From Pseudomonadota bacterium (GTDB taxonomy: Bacteria; Pseudomonadota; Gammaproteobacteria; Acidiferrobacterales; Acidiferrobacteraceae), in assembly GCA_021816425.1 (NCBI GenBank), contig JAKAXT010000004.1:1-49726 (forward strand): a stretch of 49,726 nucleotides of DNA, in the 5' to 3' direction. The notes beneath the pieces were generated by a model, which saw only the letters and a program-made list of their open reading frames with translations, ran no database searches and had not been told where the DNA came from. This document shows, in pieces, positions 25,471 to 34,036 of the stretch. Positions within the stretch are counted from its first letter, which is position 1. Each line of letters opens with the position of its first letter. The position numbers were made by a program, and so were the translations under genes.

Positions 25471-27491
25471 CCGGCAAGAATTGGACGATTTCCGAGAAGG
25501 ACGACGTAGTCGAGCTCGTCCTGGACATGCCGGAGCGGCGCCACAACGTGCTCTCGAGCGAGGTCTTGGGCGAACTCGACCAAGTGCTTGCCGAGCTCGA
25601 GACGCGATCCGCGCGCGGGCTGATCATCCGCTCGGGCAAGCCCGCCGGCTTCGCGGTCGGCGCCGACGTACGCGAGTTCCGGCGCATCCTCGATGCCGCC
25701 CGTGCCGCCGAACTCACGCGCGCCGGGCAGATGGTCCTCGATCGCCTTTCCCGTCTCCCTTACCCGTCGGTGGCGGTCATCCACGGACCCTGTCTCGGGG
25801 GCGGGCTCGAACTCGCGCTCGCCTGCAGCTATCGCGTCGCCTGCGACGACGAGCGTACGAGCCTCGGCCTGCCCGAGGTCAAGCTCGGCATCCACCCGGG
25901 GTTCGGCGGGACCGTGCGGTTGCCGGCCTTGATCGGGGCCTTGCCGGCGCTCTCCCTGATGCTCGGCGGGCGGGCCGTGTCGGCGCGCCGCGCCCGCGGT
26001 CTCGGGCTCGTGGACGAGTGCGTCCCTGATCGGCACCTGGACACCGCGGCCCGCACGCTCCTGCGCGACGTGCCCCCCAAGGCGCGCCCCCCCTGGCACC
26101 AGGCATGGGTCGGGGCGCCGTTCCTGCGGCCTTACCTGGGCGCGTTCATGCATCGGCGCCTGAAGGCGAAGGTCGACTGCCGTCATTATCCGGCCCCCTG
26201 CCGCATCGTGTCCCTCTGGGCGCGCCAGGCCCCGCTCGAGACCGAGGCCTTGTCGTGCGCCGAGATGCTCGTGACCCCCACGAGCCGACACCTCGTGCAC
26301 CTGTTCGAGGTGTCCGAGGACCTGAAGCGGCGCGCCCGCGAACGGGCCCACGGGATCCAGCGCGTGCATGTGGTGGGCGCCGGCGTGATGGGCGCGGACA
26401 TCGCCGCGTGGGCGGCCCTCAAGGGCTTCCACGTAAGCCTCCAGGATCGCGCGCCGGAGGTGGTCGCGCGCGCGATCAAGAAGGCCCATGGGCTGTTCGC
26501 CGACCGCCTGAAGGGCCGCGCCGCGGAGGCCGCGCGCGACAGGCTGATGCCGGATTTACGGGGGGCGGCCCTGCCGCGAGCCGATCTCGTCATCGAGGCC
26601 ATCGTCGAAGATCGCGATGCCAAGCGCGCGTTGTTTGCGCAGATCGAGGCGCGGGTGCCGGAAGGGACCATCATGGCGACCAACACCTCCAGCATCCCCC
26701 TGGACGAGCTCGCCGCCGGGCTCGCCGTCCCCGGGCGCCTGGTCGGGCTGCATTTCTTCAACCCCGTGGCGAAGATGCCCTTGATCGAGGTGATCGGCGG
26801 GACCGCCACCACGCTCGCGACCCTCGCCGCGATGCGCAGCCTCGCCGTCAGCCTCGACCGGCTGCCCGTGGACGTGAAAAGCTCGCCCGGCTTCCTCGTG
26901 AATCGCGCCCTCATGCCCTATCTGCTGGAGGCCGTGACCTTGGCGGAGGAGGGCGTGGCGCTCGCCGACATCGACGCCGCCGCCACCGATTTCGGGATGC
27001 CGATGGGTCCGATCGCGCTTGCCGACACAGTCGGGCTCGACGTCTGCCTGGCCGTGGCGCAGACGTTGGGCGCGGCCCTCGACATGCCGGTCCCGGCGCT
27101 GCTCGCGCGCAAGGTCGAGGCCGGCGCCTTGGGGAAAAAGACCGGCCAGGGCTTCTATCGCTATCCCCCCCCGCGCCGCTCCCCGCTAAGCCGCCGGCCG
27201 GCCCCCGACTCGGCGATAGGCGAGCGGCTCATCATGCGGCTCGTGAACGAGGCCGCGCGCTGTTTGCGCCTGGGCATCGTCGGTGACGCCGACATGGTGG
27301 ATATCGGCCTCGTCTACGGCACGGGCTTCGCGCCCTTCCGCGGCGGGCCGCTCGGCTATGCCGAGGCCCTGGGGGCAAGCGAGGTGCGCGGCCGGCTTCT
27401 GGAACTGACCCAGCGCCATGGACCGCGCTTCACGCCCGACGAGGCCTGGTCGCAGGGGGAGTTTCTTGCGCGCCGGTCCCCCAACGCATGA
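25467..27491 (+). CDS. Bifunctional enoyl-CoA hydratase / 3-hydroxyacyl-CoA dehydrogenase (FadB/FadJ type)
   Basis: A 674-residue two-part enzyme. The N-terminal crotonase domain has GPCLGGGLELALACSYR and LGLPEVKLGIHPGFGGTVRL with its catalytic Glu. The C-terminal 3-hydroxyacyl-CoA dehydrogenase has the NAD-binding VVGAGVMGADIAAWAALKG, the catalytic His in GLHFFNPVAKMPLIEVI, and two C-terminal helical domains. It performs hydration and NAD-dependent oxidation in beta-oxidation. The ORF track starts at 25413 inside the thiolase gene; the ATG at 25467 forms an ATGA overlap with the thiolase stop and begins MTGKNWTISEKDDVVELV. Slightly shorter than E. coli FadB (729) and FadJ (714). Confidence 0.93.
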   Translation: MTGKNWTISEKDDVVELVLDMPERRHNVLSSEVLGELDQVLAELETRSARGLIIRSGKPAGFAVGADVREFRRILDAARAAELTRAGQMVLDRLSRLPYPSVAVIHGPCLGGGLELALACSYRVACDDERTSLGLPEVKLGIHPGFGGTVRLPALIGALPALSLMLGGRAVSARRARGLGLVDECVPDRHLDTAARTLLRDVPPKARPPWHQAWVGAPFLRPYLGAFMHRRLKAKVDCRHYPAPCRIVSLWARQAPLETEALSCAEMLVTPTSRHLVHLFEVSEDLKRRARERAHGIQRVHVVGAGVMGADIAAWAALKGFHVSLQDRAPEVVARAIKKAHGLFADRLKGRAAEAARDRLMPDLRGAALPRADLVIEAIVEDRDAKRALFAQIEARVPEGTIMATNTSSIPLDELAAGLAVPGRLVGLHFFNPVAKMPLIEVIGGTATTLATLAAMRSLAVSLDRLPVDVKSSPGFLVNRALMPYLLEAVTLAEEGVALADIDAAATDFGMPMGPIALADTVGLDVCLAVAQTLGAALDMPVPALLARKVEAGALGKKTGQGFYRYPPPRRSPLSRRPAPDSAIGERLIMRLVNEAARCLRLGIVGDADMVDIGLVYGTGFAPFRGGPLGYAEALGASEVRGRLLELTQRHGPRFTPDEAWSQGEFLARRSPNA

Positions 27492-29167
27492 GCGGCCCCC
27501 TGTCGAACGCCCCGGCCACGCTGGGCGGTCTGTTTGCCCGCCGCATCGCCACGACCCCCGATGAACCCGCCTACCGGGGTTACGATGGCCGGGGGTGGCG
27601 CGCCTGGAGCTGGGGCGAGGCCGGGCGCGAGGTCGCGCGGGCGCGCGCGGCCTTCGCCGCGAGCGGGCTCTCTCCGGGGGATCGCGTGGGCATCTGCGCC
27701 TACAACGCCCCCGAATGGGTGTTCTGCGACATCGCGGCCTTGTCCCTGGGCCTCACGGTCGTGTCCCTGTTCTTCAATGACCGCGCGGAGAATATCGCCT
27801 ACTGCCTGAAGGACGCCGGTGTTCGCTGGCTGTTCATCGATCGGCCGCCGGCCCCCGAAATCCTGGCCTGCGGGCTCCAGGGCATCGTGAGCTTCAAGGA
27901 GGTGCGCGGCGTCGTGCCGTTCCAGGAGTGGCTCGCGGCCGGCCGCAAGGCGCGGCCAGCGCCGCGTGAGCCGGATCCCGATGAGCTCGCGACCATCGTC
28001 TACACCTCGGGGACCACGGGGCGGCCCAAGGGCGTCATGCTGAGCCACCGCAACATCCTTGCCAATGTCGGGGCCCTGCTCGCCGCGATCCCCGAGGTTG
28101 CCGTCCAGCCGCACCGCTTCCTGTCGTTTCTGCCCCTGTCGCACATGCTCGAACGGACCGTCGGGGAGTTCGTGGCGATGGCCATGGGCGCCGAGACCGT
28201 GTTCTCGCGGGGCATCTCCGATCTGGGGGCGGATCTCGGCATCGCGCGGCCCACCATCCTCGTGAGCGTACCCAAGATCTTCGAGCGCACCTACGGCAAG
28301 ATGCAGGAGGAGATGAAGGGATCGCCCCGCCGCGAGCGGCTCGTGGCGCGCGCCTCGGCGGCGGGCCTGGCCGTCTTCGAGGGACGCGCCCGGGGGCTCG
28401 AGCGCCTGTCCGCCTGGTTCTATGACGCCCTCGTGGGGCGCGCGGTACGCCGCCGCCTGGGTGGGAAGCTGCGCTACGTGTTCCTGGGGGGCGCCCCGGC
28501 ATCGCCTCGCCTGCTCGCCTACTTCACGGGCCTCGGCCTGCACTTCCTGCAGGGCTACGGACTCACCGAGACCTCCCCTGTGATCAGCTGTCTTCATCTC
28601 GCCGATCGCGATCTCGCCTCGGTGGGCCGGCCGCTCGCGAACCTCACCGTGCGCTTCCTGGACGGTGAGATCTGCGTCAAGGGTCCGAGCATCATGCGGG
28701 GGTACTGGAATCATCCCGAGGCCACCGCCGAGACGATCGACGCCGAGGGGTTCCTCCATACGGGAGACCTCGGGCGTCTCGACAACGGTCTCTTGTATCT
28801 CACCGGGCGGGCCAAGGACATCATCGTCCTGTCGAACGGGGAAAAGGTGGCGCCGGCCGACGTCGAGCAGGCCATCCTCCAAGACCGCGCCTTCGAGCAG
28901 GCGCTTGTGGTGGGGGAGGGGCGGGGCGCCCTGGCGCTGCTTGCCGTGAGCGACATAGAGGACGAGGAAATACTGCGCGATCGCGCCAACGAACAGCTCC
29001 ACGCCTTTCCGGGATACACGCGGATCCGCCATGTGCTGCGCGTAAACGGCCCCTGGACGATCGAAAACGGCTTCCTCACGCCGACCCTGAAGGTCCGGCG
29101 CCAATCGATAGAGGAACGCTACCAGGCCGCCATAGACGGCCTCTACGCGGCCGGACACGACCGCTGA
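27488..29167 (+). CDS. Long-chain fatty acid--CoA ligase (AMP-binding enzyme)
   Basis: A 559-residue ANL-superfamily adenylating enzyme that activates fatty acids to acyl-CoA through an acyl-AMP. The P-loop-like motif YTSGTTGRPKGVMLSH lies near residue 175, FLPLSHMLERTVGEF follows as in long-chain ligases, and the later motifs GYGLTETSPVIS, GYWNHPEAT, LHTGDLGRLDNGLLYLTGRAKD are intact. Its ATG overlaps the stop of the hydratase/dehydrogenase gene, so it is the last gene of the beta-oxidation operon. It is somewhat shorter at the C-terminus than typical 600-residue FadD15-type ligases. Chain-length preference cannot be read from the sequence. Confidence 0.9.
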   Translation: MSGPLSNAPATLGGLFARRIATTPDEPAYRGYDGRGWRAWSWGEAGREVARARAAFAASGLSPGDRVGICAYNAPEWVFCDIAALSLGLTVVSLFFNDRAENIAYCLKDAGVRWLFIDRPPAPEILACGLQGIVSFKEVRGVVPFQEWLAAGRKARPAPREPDPDELATIVYTSGTTGRPKGVMLSHRNILANVGALLAAIPEVAVQPHRFLSFLPLSHMLERTVGEFVAMAMGAETVFSRGISDLGADLGIARPTILVSVPKIFERTYGKMQEEMKGSPRRERLVARASAAGLAVFEGRARGLERLSAWFYDALVGRAVRRRLGGKLRYVFLGGAPASPRLLAYFTGLGLHFLQGYGLTETSPVISCLHLADRDLASVGRPLANLTVRFLDGEICVKGPSIMRGYWNHPEATAETIDAEGFLHTGDLGRLDNGLLYLTGRAKDIIVLSNGEKVAPADVEQAILQDRAFEQALVVGEGRGALALLAVSDIEDEEILRDRANEQLHAFPGYTRIRHVLRVNGPWTIENGFLTPTLKVRRQSIEERYQAAIDGLYAAGHDR

Positions 29168-29203
29168 GGGCCGCGGCCCGGGCGCCTTTACGGCCCGCCG
29201 CCC

Positions 29204-29209
29204 TTGACA
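29204..29209 (+). promoter_or_regulatory. Possible -35 element (TTGACA) of the DUF3617-like gene
   Basis: A perfect TTGACA lies 50 nt upstream of the next ATG. The only -10-like sequence, TAATCT at 29230-29235, stands 20 nt away, longer than the usual 16-18, so this is a weak promoter call. Confidence 0.3.
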
Positions 29210-29258
29210 GCGGCCGCATCCGGCCCCCCTAATCTCCCTATCTCCTTGGAGCGGCGCA

Positions 29259-29708
29259 ATGGACATGGCGAAGATCGGACGCATAGCCTTGGGGGTCTGG
29301 GGCCTGGCATGGGCCGTGGCGGCCGCGGCCCAGGCGCCGCAGATCGCGGCCGGCGAATGGCGGATGACGGCCCGCGCGCCCGGTGGCCCCATGCATTACT
29401 CGACGTGCCTGCGCGGCGGTCACATAACGGCACGGAAGATCCTGCGCAACGAGGGGAGCCATTGCCGCATGGTCAGCCCCGTGAGCGTCCAGGGGACGCT
29501 GATCACCGTAAGCGAGGTGTGCCGCCTGAGCCAGGCGGGCGGCCGCGGGGAGATCCGCGTGCATGTCTCGGCGCGCCTGCGTCTGGGCCCGGGGGGACGG
29601 AGCTTCGCGGGCCGCACGCGCGCGGTCATAAGCACGGCCCTGGGCAAGGTGGTCGAGCATCAGCGCATCACCGGCATGCGCATCGGTCCGTGCAAGGGCG
29701 GCTCATAA
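29259..29708 (+). CDS. Secreted DUF3617-like protein
   Basis: A 149-residue protein with an N-terminal signal peptide (hydrophobic segment about residues 6-24, likely cleavage after AAAQA). The mature part starts AAGEWRM and carries four cysteines (CLRGG, CRMVS, VCRLS, GPCKGG), the layout of DUF3617 periplasmic proteins that begin G-x-W-x-x-T and have conserved cysteine pairs. Function of the family is unknown. It sits alone, 91 nt after the acyl-CoA ligase and convergent with prmB. The four cysteines fit a periplasmic protein oxidised by DsbA. Confidence 0.7.
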   Translation: MDMAKIGRIALGVWGLAWAVAAAAQAPQIAAGEWRMTARAPGGPMHYSTCLRGGHITARKILRNEGSHCRMVSPVSVQGTLITVSEVCRLSQAGGRGEIRVHVSARLRLGPGGRSFAGRTRAVISTALGKVVEHQRITGMRIGPCKGGS

Positions 29709-29768
29709 AGCCGCACGGCCGCAGGCGGCGGACCGCCGCGCCGGACCTCTACCGAAGACGCGAGGGCG

Positions 29769-30665
29769 CTATTCGTCGTTCGCGAAGTCCGAGAGATCTT
29801 CCCTGTGCCAGTAGCCCACGCATTCGTCGTAGGCGGAGGCAAGCCACAGGAAGGGCCGATCGGGGAAGCGGGCCTCGAGCGACTCGCGACTCGCCCCGAC
29901 CTCCAGGATCAGGCGCCCCTCGTCCGTGAGGTGCCTCGATGCGCCCCGCAGTATGGGCAGTACGAGATCGAGCCCGTCGGGGCCCGCTTCGAGCGCCAGC
30001 GCGGGCTCGGTGCGGTACTCCCGCGGCAAAGCCGCCATCTCGGCGGTGGAGACGTAGGGCGGGTTGCTCAAAATGAGATCGTAGCGCCGGCCCTCGAGCC
30101 CGGCGTAGAGGTCCGAGGCGATGAGACGCACGCGCTCGCCGAGGCCGTGGAGGCGGACGTTGCGCGAGGCGACCTTGAGGGCGTCCTGCGAGATATCGAC
30201 CGCGTCCACGCTGGCGCCCGGGAAGGCGCGCGCCGCGGCGATCGCGATCGCCCCGCTGCCCGTGCAGAGATCGAGGATGGAGCGGATGTCGGGATCGGCA
30301 AGCGGCGAGGCCCCGTCTTCCGGCAGGAATTCGCCGATCAGGGAGCGCGGGACGATGACGCGCCGATCGACGAGGTAGCGGCGCCCCATGAACCATGCCT
30401 CGCCAAGCAGGTAGGCGAGCGGCTGGCGGGTGCGGATACGCGCGGCCAGGAGGGTGCGGATACGCGCCACCGCCTTGCGGCCCGGGACCTCGCCGAGCTT
30501 TGCCGTAAGCCGGTCCGGCGGGATCTTCAGGGCCCCGGACACGAGCCACGCCGCCTCGTCGCGGACGTCCAGGGTCCCGTGCCCGAAGGCCACGTGCGCG
30601 GCCTTGAGCCTGCGCTCCACGTACAGGACGTGATCGCGGACCGTGCGCGGGGCGCCGTAGACCAT
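29769..30665 (-). CDS. prmB: Ribosomal protein L3 N5-glutamine methyltransferase PrmB
   Basis: A 298-residue HemK-family methyltransferase. The opening RTVRDHVLYVERRLKAAHVAFGHGT and the later LLGEAWFMGRRYLVDRRVIVPRSLIGE are characteristic of PrmB rather than PrmC. SAM motif I reads ILDLCTGSGAIAIA, and the catalytic NPPY motif is in LILSNPPYVSTAEM. The enzyme methylates a glutamine of ribosomal protein L3 in the cytoplasm. Length is close to E. coli PrmB (310). It lies downstream of the malic enzyme on the same strand with about 145 nt between, so it may have its own promoter. Confidence 0.92.
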   Translation of the reverse strand: MVYGAPRTVRDHVLYVERRLKAAHVAFGHGTLDVRDEAAWLVSGALKIPPDRLTAKLGEVPGRKAVARIRTLLAARIRTRQPLAYLLGEAWFMGRRYLVDRRVIVPRSLIGEFLPEDGASPLADPDIRSILDLCTGSGAIAIAAARAFPGASVDAVDISQDALKVASRNVRLHGLGERVRLIASDLYAGLEGRRYDLILSNPPYVSTAEMAALPREYRTEPALALEAGPDGLDLVLPILRGASRHLTDEGRLILEVGASRESLEARFPDRPFLWLASAYDECVGYWHREDLSDFANDE

Positions 30666-30810
30666 CAGCGACCGTCCCGTTCCGGGATCGTGCCGGCCGT
30701 CAGTGGCGGGCCCTGGATGCGCCGCGCCCCGCGATCTGGCCGCGGAGGCTTGCGTTCACGGCACGTCCGGCAAGGCCCCGCGCTCACGGTGGATTGTGAG
30801 GTGGGCGCGA

Positions 30811-32073
30811 TCAGGCCGACCGATCCGGGGGTGGCAGGTAGTGTTTGGGGTAGGGGGCGCGCGCCACGCCGGTATCGATCGCGGCTTGCGCGACGGCCGG
30901 AGGGACCCGGTCCCGCAGACGCGGGTCGAGGGGCTTTGGTATGAAATAGTCCGCGCCGAACTCGAGGCTATCGAGGCGGTAGGCGCGCATGACCTCGGCC
31001 GGCACCGGCTCTTTCGCGAGCGCGCTCAGGGCATGCACGGCGCCAAGCTGCATGGCCTGGTTGATGGTCCGGGCGCGCACGTCGAGCGCGCCGCGGAATA
31101 TGAACGGAAAGCCCAGGACGTTGTTCACCTGGTTCGGGTAATCCGAGCGGCCGGTGGCCATCACGAGATCCGCGCGCGCGGCATGCGCGACCTCGGGCAG
31201 GATCTCCGGGACCGGATTGGCGAGCGCGAACACGATCGGGCGCCCCGCCATGCTCTGCACCATCGGCGCGTCCACGAGATCGGCCGCCGCGACACCCACG
31301 AAAACGTCGGCCCCCTTCATGGCCTCGCGCAAAGTCCTGAGCGGTGTCACATGGGCGAAGGGGCGCTTGTACTCGTTCAGGTCGGCGCGTTCACTGTGCA
31401 CCACGCCGCGGCTGTCGACCAGGATGATGTTTTCCACGGCCGCGCCCAGGCTCATGAGCAGCCGCATGGAGGTGATGCCGGCGGCGCCCGCGCCGAGACA
31501 GACGATGCGCGCGGTCTTCAGGGATTTTCCCTGGAGTTCGAGGGCGTTCAACAGTCCTGCACAGACGATCACCGCGGTTCCGTGCTGATCGTCGTGGAAG
31601 ACCGGGATCGAGAGGCGCTCGCTCAGGGCCTTTTCGATGGCAAAGCAGGCGGGCGCGGCGATGTCTTCGAGGTTGATGCCCCCGAAGGTCGGCTCGAGCG
31701 CCGCCACGACCTCGATGAACTGTTCCGGGGACCGGGCGTTGATCTCGAGGTCGAAGACGTCGATGTCCGCGAATCGCTTGAAAAGGACGCCCTTGCCTTC
31801 GAGGACCGGCTTCGCGGCCAGCGCCCCGACGTTCCCGAGACCCAGGACCGCGGTCCCATCGCTCACCACCGCCACCAGGTTGCCCTTGGCGGTGTAGCGG
31901 TAGGCATCCTCGGGGTCGGCCGCGATGGCGCGCACGGGCTCCGCGACGCCCGGCGTGTAGGCGAGCGCCAGGTCGCCTTGCGTTTCACACGGCTTCGTCG
32001 CTACGACCGCGATCTTGCCCGGGGGGCTTGCGGCATGATACGAGAGCGCCGCTTCTCGTGCCTTCTCCGTCAT
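30811..32073 (-). CDS. Malic enzyme, NAD(P)-dependent, short form
   Basis: A 420-residue malic enzyme that oxidatively decarboxylates malate to pyruvate and CO2. Malate-binding motifs include [16 protein letters not shown], the lysine-containing [20 protein letters not shown], and DIDVFDLEI...NLEDIAAP with metal-binding acidic residues. The cofactor-binding Rossmann motif is [10 protein letters not shown]. It lacks the C-terminal phosphotransacetylase-like domain of long MaeB proteins, so it is the compact bacterial type. It starts 12 nt after the rpmE stop, so the two genes are likely co-transcribed. NAD versus NADP preference is not decided here. Confidence 0.92.
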   Translation of the reverse strand: MTEKAREAALSYHAASPPGKIAVVATKPCETQGDLALAYTPGVAEPVRAIAADPEDAYRYTAKGNLVAVVSDGTAVLGLGNVGALAAKPVLEGKGVLFKRFADIDVFDLEINARSPEQFIEVVAALEPTFGGINLEDIAAPACFAIEKALSERLSIPVFHDDQHGTAVIVCAGLLNALELQGKSLKTARIVCLGAGAAGITSMRLLMSLGAAVENIILVDSRGVVHSERADLNEYKRPFAHVTPLRTLREAMKGADVFVGVAAADLVDAPMVQSMAGRPIVFALANPVPEILPEVAHAARADLVMATGRSDYPNQVNNVLGFPFIFRGALDVRARTINQAMQLGAVHALSALAKEPVPAEVMRAYRLDSLEFGADYFIPKPLDPRLRDRVPPAVAQAAIDTGVARAPYPKHYLPPPDRSA

Positions 32074-32085
32074 GCCAGTCCGCGT

Positions 32086-32295
32086 CTACTTGCCGCGCAG
32101 ACCGTACTTCTGACGGAACTTCTCGACGCGCCCGGTGCTGTCGACGATCTTTTGCTTGCCCGTGTAGAACGGGTGGCAGACCGAGCAGACTTCGACGGCC
32201 AGGTCATGGCCCAGCGTGGAGCCCGTCTTGAAGGCATTCCCGCACGCGCAAGTGACCGTGATGGTGTGATACTCGGGATGGATTTCGGCTTTCAT
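32086..32295 (-). CDS. rpmE: 50S ribosomal protein L31, zinc-binding (C+) form
   Basis: A 69-residue protein; the ORF track shows it only as the end of a longer 188-residue frame. The real start is the ATG at 32295, giving [16 protein letters not shown]. Cysteines 16, 18, 37 and 40 form the zinc ribbon of type-A L31, and the C-terminus [15 protein letters not shown] is canonical. A GAGG ribosome binding site and a clear sigma-70-like promoter lie upstream. The malic enzyme gene follows closely on the same strand. Confidence 0.95.
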   Translation of the reverse strand: MKAEIHPEYHTITVTCACGNAFKTGSTLGHDLAVEVCSVCHPFYTGKQKIVDSTGRVEKFRQKYGLRGK

Positions 32296-32338
32296 GGTGC
32301 GCCTCGGTAAGGGCGTTATGCTGATACAAAGACCGCGC

Positions 32339-32367
32339 ACTATAAGGAAAACCCCGGATCCGCGCAA
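32339..32367 (-). promoter_or_regulatory. Sigma-70-like promoter of rpmE
   Basis: On the minus strand TTGCGC and TATAGT are separated by exactly 17 nt, ending about 44 nt upstream of the rpmE ATG, giving a leader of roughly 37 nt. Confidence 0.6.
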
Positions 32368-32700
32368 GTCCCGCCCTTGCTTGCCGCGCCAGGGCATGCC
32401 TGAACCCGCCCCCCGCTTCGACACGTGCCGGGCCCCGAAACGGGATTCGGGCGAAGCGGAAAGGCGGGGCGCGCCATCCCGCGCCCCCATGAAGCGTCTT
32501 TCGGTCGCTCGCAAGGCCTTTCGGGGCCCGCGCGGATCACCGCCCCCCGACCCTGGCAGGCCAGGTCGCCCGAGACCCGGGTCTCCCCGCCCTGAAGAGA
32601 CCGGACAGGCCAGTGACGCCCGAAGCCTTCCGTGCGCGCTCATGGGGGCCAAGGCCCGGCGGCGCGCGATCGGCGAGCGGCGTGGCCGGCCAACGCCGAT
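32368..32700. other. Non-coding stretch between rpmE promoter and kinase gene
   Basis: About 330 nt without a convincing gene; the ORFs on both strands are arginine/proline-rich shadows. No clear terminator with a T-run is visible for the kinase gene ending here. Confidence 0.45.
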
Positions 32701-34035
32701 CTATGGCTGGCCGATCATGCGTCGGTAGGCGGTCCGCAGGGCCTGGGCATCGCCGACGTTGCCGGGGAAGATCACGACCGGCATCCGCGGGTGCCGCGGG
32801 TGATCCGCGGGGCAGCAGACCACGGAGCAGCCCGGTACGATCTGGCCTACGACCTCGCAGCTGTCCAGGGCGAGCCCCGTGCTCAGGACGTCGTTGGACG
32901 TGATCCCTCCCTTACTGATCAGAAAACCCGTGGTCTGCGGCAGGGACTGTACGATACGCATCAGGAAGCCGGAGACCGCCACGCCGAACCGCAGACGCTC
33001 CTCGCGGCTCGCGAACTGGCGCTCCTCGCGGCTCGTGAAGAGGACCGCGGTCTTGTGCGCCTCGTGCGCGGCGTCGATCTCGCCCAGGATCCGGGCCGCG
33101 AAGGCGTCATCCGCCTTGGCGGCGCACCCGACGTCGATCTCGACCGCCGATACGGTGGGTTCGTTCAGGAGCGCGCTCAGCTGCTCGGTGGTTTTGCGCA
33201 CATGCGAGCCGACTACGACCACCCCCACGGGCCCCCGCGCATAGCCCGACATCGCCTCCGGAGGGACGGGTTGGGGGGGAAGCTTCGCAAACGACGTGAG
33301 CAGGCTCGCCGCGCTGCGAAACAGGAAACGCCGCCCGGCATCGACGGCCTCGTCGACGGCGCGGGTGAATTGGTCGAGATCGCCCTGCTCGACGGCGTCG
33401 ACCACGCAACAGGCGTTGTCGGCAAGCTGCCGTAGGCGCGCGCCGCAGCCGGCGCGCACCTCCGACAGCGCAAAGAGCGTCACTTCGCCGGCCCCTATGC
33501 GCCCACGGGTCTTCTCCGCGACATATTCGCGAAGGTCGCTGTTGCGATAGCCAAAGACGGTGTCGCGCGCGAACTCCGTCTCGTGCGCGGGTACCGGGAC
33601 GCCGTCCATCAAAACGTAGTGGCGCCCGCCGCGCGTCACGCGCCCGCCCTCGAAGAATGCCGGGATGAGGAAGTGGGCGTCGAAGGGACCCAGCTCCTCG
33701 GTCATGACGTCGGTCTCGACCGGGTAATGGCCGCGCAGGGTCGAGTCCGAGCGGCTGACGAAGATGGGGCGTATCGTCAGGCCTTCGCGCGCCAGGTCAT
33801 CGAGGGCCTCCCGCAGGTTGCGGCACACCGTGCGCACCGTGCCGGCGGCCTCGTCGGGCCCCATGCTGCGCGTGTTCGTCAGAATGAAGAACAGCGGGCC
33901 CTCGGCGCGCAAGGCCTTCGTAAGCGTGGCCTTGTCCCAGCGGGTGAGCAGGAGGCAGGAATGGACGGTCTGTGATCCCGTCGGGTCATCGTCCAGAACG
34001 ATGACCTTGCGCCCCCCCTCGCCTCGGGTGCCCAC
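32701..34035 (-). CDS. Four-carbon acid sugar kinase family protein (DUF1537, OtnK-like)
   Basis: A 444-residue member of the DUF1537 kinase family; characterised relatives phosphorylate four-carbon sugar acids such as threonate or erythronate. N-terminal VIVLDDDPTGSQTVHS and FVSRSDSTLRGHYPVETD match the substrate-binding domain. The C-terminal nucleotide-binding part shows FLISKGGITSNDVLS and VVCCPADHPRHPRMPVVIFPGNVGD. It begins with a GTG one base after the stop of the phosphoketolase-like gene, so the two should be made together. No epimerase, isomerase or aldolase of the classical otn pathways is nearby, so the physiological substrate is unknown. Confidence 0.85.
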   Translation of the reverse strand: MGTRGEGGRKVIVLDDDPTGSQTVHSCLLLTRWDKATLTKALRAEGPLFFILTNTRSMGPDEAAGTVRTVCRNLREALDDLAREGLTIRPIFVSRSDSTLRGHYPVETDVMTEELGPFDAHFLIPAFFEGGRVTRGGRHYVLMDGVPVPAHETEFARDTVFGYRNSDLREYVAEKTRGRIGAGEVTLFALSEVRAGCGARLRQLADNACCVVDAVEQGDLDQFTRAVDEAVDAGRRFLFRSAASLLTSFAKLPPQPVPPEAMSGYARGPVGVVVVGSHVRKTTEQLSALLNEPTVSAVEIDVGCAAKADDAFAARILGEIDAAHEAHKTAVLFTSREERQFASREERLRFGVAVSGFLMRIVQSLPQTTGFLISKGGITSNDVLSTGLALDSCEVVGQIVPGCSVVCCPADHPRHPRMPVVIFPGNVGDAQALRTAYRRMIGQP

Positions 34036-34036
34036 C

